Source: Candidatus Dojkabacteria bacterium
GTDB taxonomy: Bacteria; Patescibacteriota; Dojkabacteria; SC72
Direction of reading: 5' to 3'
Length of the DNA: 5,784 nt
Assembly: GCA_012511375.1 (NCBI GenBank)
Contig: JAAZGF010000075.1
Span: 1 to 5,784, forward strand
Shown in pieces: positions 1 through 3,448 of the stretch. The first letter of the stretch is position 1. The number at the start of each line of letters is the position of its first letter. The position numbers and the translations under genes were made by a program. A model generated the notes under the pieces. That model searched no databases, was not told where the DNA came from, and was given only the letters and a program-made list of their open reading frames with translations.

Positions 1-25
1 GGGAGTGTGGATTAATAATATAGGG

Positions 26-54
26 TTGACAATTATCAAGGGAGAGGATATAAT
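26..54 (+). promoter_or_regulatory. Consensus sigma70-type promoter P1
   Basis: TTGACA lies at 26-31 and TATAAT at 49-54, separated by exactly 17 bases, so every core position matches the housekeeping consensus. Transcription would begin near 61. No credible protein gene follows; what follows is a strongly foldable stretch closed by an intrinsic terminator. This makes P1 most likely the promoter of a non-coding RNA, or an upstream rho promoter with a long leader. Such an exact promoter suggests a high-level, constitutive transcript. Confidence 0.85.
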
Positions 55-82
55 TCTACTAGATCTTTAAGTATATGTGGAT

Positions 83-148
83 ATCTTGACTTCTTCCCTT
101 TGTCTGGGGTGTCACAAGCACAGCTGGGCAAGAGGAAGAGGTCAGGAT
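83..148 (+). other. Long stem-loop H1 within the ncRNA
   Basis: Bases 83-97 pair with 134-148 without interruption, 15 pairs including two G-U. After one C-A mismatch (98/133), bases 99-107 pair with 124-132, with several G-U pairs. A terminal G-T-G/C-A-C helix (109-111 with 119-121) closes a 7-base loop at 112-118. The number of G-U pairs that preserve pairing suggests selection for RNA structure, but low-complexity purine/pyrimidine tracts also raise the chance of pairing. Confidence 0.6.
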
Positions 149-153
149 TTCAG

Positions 154-208
154 TCCTTCTCTTTCTCCTTTTGTTTATACAAACTGAACAAAAAGAGAAG
201 AAGAAGGG
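154..208 (+). other. Long stem-loop H2 within the ncRNA
   Basis: Bases 154-177 pair antiparallel with 185-208 around a 7-base loop at 178-184. Only two positions mismatch (C161/A201 and C168/A194). The 5' arm is almost entirely pyrimidine and the 3' arm almost entirely purine. It starts only five bases after H1, so the two helices may stack coaxially. There is no T-tract after it, so it is not a terminator. Confidence 0.6.
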
Positions 209-265
209 GTAAGTATATTAATTATGCTCTTCGATACTTTTTCTTAAGTATAAGGGAAAGAATCC

Positions 266-306
266 GGGGTCGGTTGGGGCAGTACCGATCCCTTTCTTCT
301 TTATTT
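266..306 (+). terminator. Rho-independent terminator of the ncRNA
   Basis: GGGGTCGGT (266-274) pairs with ACCGATCCC (284-292): nine pairs, one of them G-U, around a 9-base loop. The stem is followed at once by the T-rich run TTTCTTCTTTATTT (293-306). This is the classic layout of an intrinsic terminator on the + strand. It separates P1 from the rho promoter at 326-354, so rho is transcribed either from its own promoter or by read-through of this site. Confidence 0.75.
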
Positions 307-325
307 CATACGGTTTCAACGATAT

Positions 326-354
326 TTGACATCTTTAAATGATTTCAATATACT
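326..354 (+). promoter_or_regulatory. rho promoter P2
   Basis: TTGACA at 326-331 and TATACT at 349-354 are spaced by 17 bases, with one mismatch from consensus across both hexamers. Transcription would start near 361, leaving a leader of roughly 48 bases before the rho ATG. It begins 19 bases after the ncRNA terminator tail, which supports treating the ncRNA and rho as separate units. Confidence 0.8.
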
Positions 355-363
355 TCAAATATC

Positions 364-386
364 ATATGGCTGTATAAGCCCCATAT
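364..386 (+). promoter_or_regulatory. Leader hairpin in the rho 5' UTR
   Basis: ATATGG (364-369) is exactly complementary to CCATAT (381-386). The inner bases CT (370-371) can pair with AG (377-378), leaving loop GTATA and a two-base CC bulge; GGCT/AGCC is an alternative register. It would sit at the very 5' end of the transcript from P2. It could stabilise the mRNA or serve in autoregulation of rho, which in E. coli is controlled by attenuation in its leader, but no regulatory role is shown here. Confidence 0.35.
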
Positions 387-408
387 TTTAAATTCCCAAA
401 TTAATCCA

Positions 409-1674
409 ATGGTTAAAAAGAGTAAAACTATTAAAGAGTACGAGCAGATGAACCTCGCTGAAATACGCGCTATTGCTCAAGACCTTAAGTTAGATGATTT
501 TATGGAGTTAGACAAAAGAGAACTAATTATTGAAATTCTTAAAAAATCTACAACAGATGAAGGCTATGTGATAGTAGATGGTATCTTAGAGGTTGTTAAG
601 GATGGAACTCATGGATTGATAAGAACAGACGGATTATTACCAAGTGATAATGATGTATACATCTCTGGATCTCAGATAAGGAAGTTTAGTCTTAGGACGG
701 GTGATGAGGTGTCTGGTCCTGCAAGACTACCTAAAAACAAAGAGAGATATTTAAGTCTTTTAAGAGTAGATACAGTGTATGGGAAACCTGCCGCAGAGGC
801 AGTCAAGAGACCTTCCTTTAGAAAGTTAACACCTATATTCCCTAAGAAACAAATAAAGCTAGAGACTGATAAAGAACCTATCTCAACAAGAATGATAGAC
901 CTTCTTGCACCTATTGGCTTTGGTCAAAGATCTATGGTTGTATCTCCTCCTAAAGCTGGAAAGACCATATTGCTTAAAGATATTGCAGAAGGTATTGCAG
1001 TGAATCATCCTAAGGCAAAATTAATAGTAGCATTGATTGCTGAAAGACCTGAAGAGGTTACTGACATGAGGAGATTTGTAAAAGGAGATGTGTTTGCTTC
1101 TAACTTTGATGAGTTACCAGAGCATAACTGTAGGGTTGCAGAGATGGCACTTCAAAAGGCTATGAGAATGGTAGAGTGGGGAGAGGATGTAATAATTTTA
1201 ATGGATAGTATTACTAGACTTGCAAGAGCATACAATATTACTATGCCAACATCTGGAAAGACATTGTCAGGTGGGTTTGATCCTGTAGCTTTGTATCCTC
1301 CTAAGAAATTTTTTGGAGCAGCTAGAAACTTCGAAGAGAAAGGTAGCCTTACAATTATAGCTACAGCATTAGTGGATACAGGAAGTAGAATGGATGACTT
1401 AGTATATGAGGAATTCAAAGGAACCGGTAATATGGAGCTACATTTAGATAGAAAGCTTGCAAACAGAAGGATATATCCAGCCATTGATGTAATGAACTCT
1501 GGAACTAGAAACGAGGAGCTTCTTTTGAGTAAAGAAGTGCTAAATCAATCCTGGAGAATAAGGAGGATGTTAGAAGTTCTTGATTCTAATGAATCTCCAA
1601 CAGAGGTGTTAATAAGTAGATTAAAGAAGACCAAAAATAACGAAGAATTTCTAGCCACACTGCACGAAGCATAA
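409..1674 (+). CDS. rho: Transcription termination factor Rho
   Basis: A hexameric RNA-dependent ATPase and helicase that binds nascent RNA in the cytoplasm and ends transcription. At 421 residues it is close to the 419 of E. coli Rho, with no large insertion. Order: Rho_N helical domain (about 10-46), OB-fold RNA-binding domain (about 52-125), RecA-like ATPase (about 150-415). Visible ATPase elements are Walker A SPPKAGKT (179-186), catalytic Glu212 in AERPEEVTDM, Walker B LMDSITRLARAYN (Asp266), Q-loop SGKTLSGGFDP, R-loop KGTGNMELHLDRK, and Arg354 and Arg367, equivalent to E. coli R353 and R366. Two departures stand out: RNP1 reads DGTHGLIR instead of the usual DGxGFLR type, and Ala211 replaces the Asp before the catalytic Glu. 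The first ATG gives a full Rho_N domain; no Shine-Dalgarno sequence precedes it. Promoter P2 lies 55 bases upstream. Confidence 0.97.
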   Translation: MVKKSKTIKEYEQMNLAEIRAIAQDLKLDDFMELDKRELIIEILKKSTTDEGYVIVDGILEVVKDGTHGLIRTDGLLPSDNDVYISGSQIRKFSLRTGDEVSGPARLPKNKERYLSLLRVDTVYGKPAAEAVKRPSFRKLTPIFPKKQIKLETDKEPISTRMIDLLAPIGFGQRSMVVSPPKAGKTILLKDIAEGIAVNHPKAKLIVALIAERPEEVTDMRRFVKGDVFASNFDELPEHNCRVAEMALQKAMRMVEWGEDVIILMDSITRLARAYNITMPTSGKTLSGGFDPVALYPPKKFFGAARNFEEKGSLTIIATALVDTGSRMDDLVYEEFKGTGNMELHLDRKLANRRIYPAIDVMNSGTRNEELLLSKEVLNQSWRIRRMLEVLDSNESPTEVLISRLKKTKNNEEFLATLHEA

Positions 1675-1679
1675 CTTAT

Positions 1680-1688
1680 TGGTATAAT
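1680..1688 (+). promoter_or_regulatory. Extended -10 promoter for the M23 peptidase gene
   Basis: TGGTATAAT is a complete extended -10 element (TGnTATAAT) lying just after the rho stop codon. No good -35 is seen 17 bases upstream, which extended -10 promoters can do without. Initiation would fall near 1695, giving a leader of about 23 bases before the ATG at 1718. Co-transcription with rho remains possible because no terminator is visible in the 43-base gap. A second -10-like TATAAA at 1708-1713 is only four bases from the ATG. Confidence 0.55.
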
Positions 1689-1717
1689 ATCACAGTATTG
1701 TTATTTGTATAAATATT

Positions 1718-3094
1718 ATGGATATTAAAGATTCTTCTGAAAACAAGAGTATTACGGGGCTGAGCTTTAGAGAGATATCATCTAAGAGATTAAATGAGAA
1801 ATCGCTAGGGAGTGATCTAGAAAGCTTCCTTTTTGTTGATGAGAATATCACTGATCAGAAAAAGTTAAGTACAAGACTAAAAAAGTTTTTCTATAAAGTA
1901 TATATAAAACAGACAAAAAGGAAGGGTGTATTTGCCTTTCTTTTTTCACTTATAGAATATCTTTATGCGAGGGTAAGGGTTTTAACAATTCTGTTTTCAG
2001 TTGTTTTTGATATGGTCTTTAGGTTTTTTGATGATATAAAGAATAATTTTACAAAAAGAATGTTCTGGGGTAGAGGTAATTTCCTTGGATCTACAATACA
2101 GGTAGTTGCTTTTGTTTTAATCTTTATATTAGCAATATCATATCTTTACAGAAAGCCAGTTGTAATTGTTGCGAGTGAAGGTCATTTGGATAGGATAGGG
2201 GTGGCAGAGACAGACTTGATGGTTATGAATGCTTCTTTAAATACAATGGTGCCTAAGGATAGAGCTAGAAGAGCAACGGAGGAATATATAGTAAAAGGAG
2301 GGGATACTCTTAGTATAATTGCAGAGTATTATGGGATAAGTACCGAGTCTATTCTATGGGCAAATAGTATGAAAGATACTGACTATATTAAGCCAGGACA
2401 AGTTTTAGAAATTCCTCCTAGTGATGGGGTCTTGGTTACTGTATCTAGTGGAGATACGTTGGCAGGTTTAGCTAAAAAATACGATGCTAATGAACAATCT
2501 ATAGCGGATTTTAATTGGTTGGATTATCCCTTTACATTAGAACAAGGGGTAAAACTATTTATTCCTGATGGTAAGATGCCTGCTCCTCCCAAGCCTGTTG
2601 TTATTGCTTCAACACCATCTTTTGTGTCAAATCAGTATACGAGTGCTGCAGCTTCTGCCTCTGTTGGGGATCCAAATGTAGGAAGGTTTCTTCTTTGGCC
2701 TGTTGCCGGTGGGGCCGGGGTAATGTCTCAGGGGTACAAGCCATGGCATATGGCAATAGATATAGCTTCTAGAGATTTGCCCAATATAGTTGCAGCTGCA
2801 TCAGGTACCGTTATTTTTGCGGGGTGTAGTGGTTACTGTCCTCCATTAGGTGAGACATATGGGGGTTCAGGGTATGCTTGGTCTATACAGATAGATCATG
2901 GTAATGGTTATACAACATGGTATGCACATCTTAAGAATATATATGTAAGGTCTGGGCAAGGTGTTGGTGCAGGGGAGGTTATAGGGCAGATGGGTTCCAC
3001 TGGTCGTTCAACTGGTCCACATGTGCACTTTGAGTTGAGGAGGGGTGTGGCATATGGCTCACAAGTAAATCCATTAGGATATGCTAGTTGGTAA
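1718..3094 (+). CDS. Membrane-anchored double-LysM M23 family metallopeptidase
   Basis: A probable zinc peptidase that cuts peptide cross-links of peptidoglycan outside the membrane, for growth, division or envelope remodelling. The 458 residues read as: a long basic N-terminal region (1-120, probably cytoplasmic, with a hydrophobic stretch at about 71-104), one clear transmembrane helix (about 124-144), a linker, LysM 1 (about 190-233), LysM 2 (about 238-283), a Pro/Ala/Ser linker, then the M23 (LytM-type) domain from about 322. The active site is complete: His344 and Asp348 (HMAID) plus His437 as zinc ligands, with His404 (WYAHL) and His435 (HVH) as catalytic histidines, by analogy with LytM. 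That argues for a working enzyme rather than a degenerate regulator of the EnvC/NlpD kind. Cys370 and Cys374 (CSGYC) lie in the extracytoplasmic domain and might form a disulfide. LysM repeats imply binding to N-acetylglucosamine-containing glycan. The start ATG has no Shine-Dalgarno sequence. The precise bond cut is unknown. Confidence 0.9.
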   Translation: MDIKDSSENKSITGLSFREISSKRLNEKSLGSDLESFLFVDENITDQKKLSTRLKKFFYKVYIKQTKRKGVFAFLFSLIEYLYARVRVLTILFSVVFDMVFRFFDDIKNNFTKRMFWGRGNFLGSTIQVVAFVLIFILAISYLYRKPVVIVASEGHLDRIGVAETDLMVMNASLNTMVPKDRARRATEEYIVKGGDTLSIIAEYYGISTESILWANSMKDTDYIKPGQVLEIPPSDGVLVTVSSGDTLAGLAKKYDANEQSIADFNWLDYPFTLEQGVKLFIPDGKMPAPPKPVVIASTPSFVSNQYTSAAASASVGDPNVGRFLLWPVAGGAGVMSQGYKPWHMAIDIASRDLPNIVAAASGTVIFAGCSGYCPPLGETYGGSGYAWSIQIDHGNGYTTWYAHLKNIYVRSGQGVGAGEVIGQMGSTGRSTGPHVHFELRRGVAYGSQVNPLGYASW

Positions 3095-3138
3095 CCCCGC
3101 CAACCTATAGCTGAAAGGGCAAAAATGAGGGGATATTG

Positions 3139-3147
3139 TGATATAAT
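3139..3147 (+). promoter_or_regulatory. Extended -10 promoter for the tRNA-Ala pair
   Basis: TGATATAAT is a full extended -10 match. Its end lies eight bases before the first base of the first tRNA, so the primary transcript would begin at or very near the mature 5' end. No convincing -35 hexamer is seen at normal spacing. The short gap between the two tRNAs suggests they share this promoter. Confidence 0.65.
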
Positions 3148-3155
3148 GAGGTTGT

Positions 3156-3229
3156 GGGCTCATAGTTCAGTTGGCTAGAACATCGCATTCGCAATGCGAA
3201 GGTCGCTGGTTCGATTCCAGCTGAGTCCA
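3156..3229 (+). tRNA. tRNA-Ala (anticodon CGC)
   Basis: A complete cloverleaf: acceptor GGGCTCA (3156-3162) with TGAGTCC (3222-3228), D stem GTTC/GAAC (3165-3168, 3178-3181), anticodon stem TCGCA/TGCGA (3183-3187, 3195-3199), loop TTCGCAA with anticodon CGC at 3190-3192, and T stem GCTGG/CCAGC around TTCGATT. The third acceptor pair is G-U (3158/3226), the main identity element for alanyl-tRNA synthetase, confirming alanine. The discriminator is A3229. The next bases are TAG, so CCA is not encoded and must be added by nucleotidyltransferase. It reads GCG, which should be an uncommon codon in so AT-rich a genome. Confidence 0.96.
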
Positions 3230-3238
3230 TAGTTTTAA

Positions 3239-3315
3239 GGGCCTGTAGCTCAGTTGGCTAGAGCACATCGCTGGCAGTGATGGGGTCAGGGGTTCGAGTC
3301 CCCTCAGGTCCACCA
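3239..3315 (+). tRNA. tRNA-Ala (anticodon GGC), CCA encoded
   Basis: The acceptor stem is GGGCCTG (3239-3245) with CAGGTCC (3305-3311), the D stem GCTC/GAGC (3248-3251, 3261-3264), and the anticodon stem CATCG/TGATG (3266-3270, 3278-3282). Loop CTGGCAG carries anticodon GGC at 3273-3275, and T stem AGGGG/CCCCT surrounds TTCGAGT (3293-3299). The third acceptor pair is again G-U (3241/3309). Discriminator A3312 is followed by an encoded CCA at 3313-3315, unlike its neighbour nine bases upstream. It reads GCC and GCU. The D loop AGTTGGCTA is identical to that of the first tRNA, consistent with common ancestry. Confidence 0.97.
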
Positions 3316-3334
3316 ATTCCCTCTTTTGTTAGTA

Positions 3335-3382
3335 TACTTTGTTCATCTTTTAGAAGGTTACACAACACTGTTCCACAAAGTA
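3335..3382 (+). repeat. Inverted repeat in the tRNA-leuS gap
   Basis: TACTTTGT (3335-3342) is exactly repeated in reverse complement as ACAAAGTA (3375-3382), with 32 bases between. No T-tract follows, so it is not a standard terminator. It could be a weak leader structure, an operator or chance. The rest of the 133-base gap (3316-3448) shows no gene. Confidence 0.3.
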
Positions 3383-3417
3383 GATATGCCTTGCTTTCAA
3401 TACTTTCTTTTTTAATG

Positions 3418-3443
3418 TAAAATATCCATCATTAATATATACT
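3418..3443 (+). promoter_or_regulatory. Candidate leuS -10 elements
   Basis: Two -10-like hexamers precede leuS: TAAAAT at 3418-3423, which would give a leader of roughly 19 bases, and TATACT at 3438-3443. The second ends five bases before the ATG at 3449 and would give a leaderless or almost leaderless mRNA. Neither has a good -35 hexamer at 16-18 bases. AT-rich sequence makes such matches easy, so this is a candidate region only. Confidence 0.3.
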
Positions 3444-3448
3444 TAAGT

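Larger units (their letters stand above)
61..306 (+). ncRNA. Unrecognised structured ncRNA, about 240 nt, upstream of rho
   Basis: I infer a stand-alone RNA because a perfect promoter (26-54) lies just upstream, a GC-rich hairpin with a T-rich tail (266-306) closes the region, and the sequence between folds strongly. Hairpin H1 (83-148) has a 15-bp basal helix, including two G-U pairs. Hairpin H2 (154-208) pairs 23 of 25 positions around a 7-base loop. A small AT-rich hairpin (234-251) follows, then the terminator. Both H1 and H2 have pyrimidine-rich 5' arms and purine-rich 3' arms. I looked for hallmarks of RNase P RNA, tmRNA, SRP RNA and 6S RNA and did not find them: there is no tRNA-like domain, no GGAAG-type SRP loop, and no single long rod with a central bubble. 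The start assumes initiation about 7 bases after the -10; the end is placed in the T-tract. The alternative is a cis-acting leader and attenuator of rho. The function is unknown. Confidence 0.65.

Noticed and set aside
2..70. Open frame at the window start that could be the tail of an upstream gene
   Set aside because: It is only about 22 codons to a TAA at 68-70, without recognisable sequence, and it overlaps the consensus promoter.
61..306. RNase P RNA, tmRNA, SRP RNA or 6S RNA
   Set aside because: I found no GAGGAAAGTCC-type P4 region, no tRNA-like ends with TTCGA and CCA, and no SRP GGAAG loop. The fold has two adjacent hairpins rather than one rod with a central bubble. A distant 6S relative cannot be fully excluded without a covariance search.
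100..342. 80-residue open frame starting at TTG
   Set aside because: It has no Shine-Dalgarno sequence, a rare start codon and low-complexity Arg/Lys/Ser/Phe composition. It runs through the hairpins, the terminator and into the rho promoter. It is best explained as a chance frame across the ncRNA.
1152..1484. Antisense open frame inside rho
   Set aside because: It lies fully opposite the conserved Rho ATPase coding sequence and has no family features of its own.
1675..1717. Terminator between rho and the M23 gene
   Set aside because: Only a weak AATA/TATT pairing is present, with no GC stem and no T-tract.
3094..3132. CCCC...GGGG pairing after the M23 gene as a terminator
   Set aside because: The four-base stem encloses about 30 bases and is followed by no T-tract.
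3316..3448. T-box riboswitch for leuS
   Set aside because: There is no T-box GGTGG-type motif, no terminator hairpin with a T-tract, and the gap is too short for a full T-box leader.
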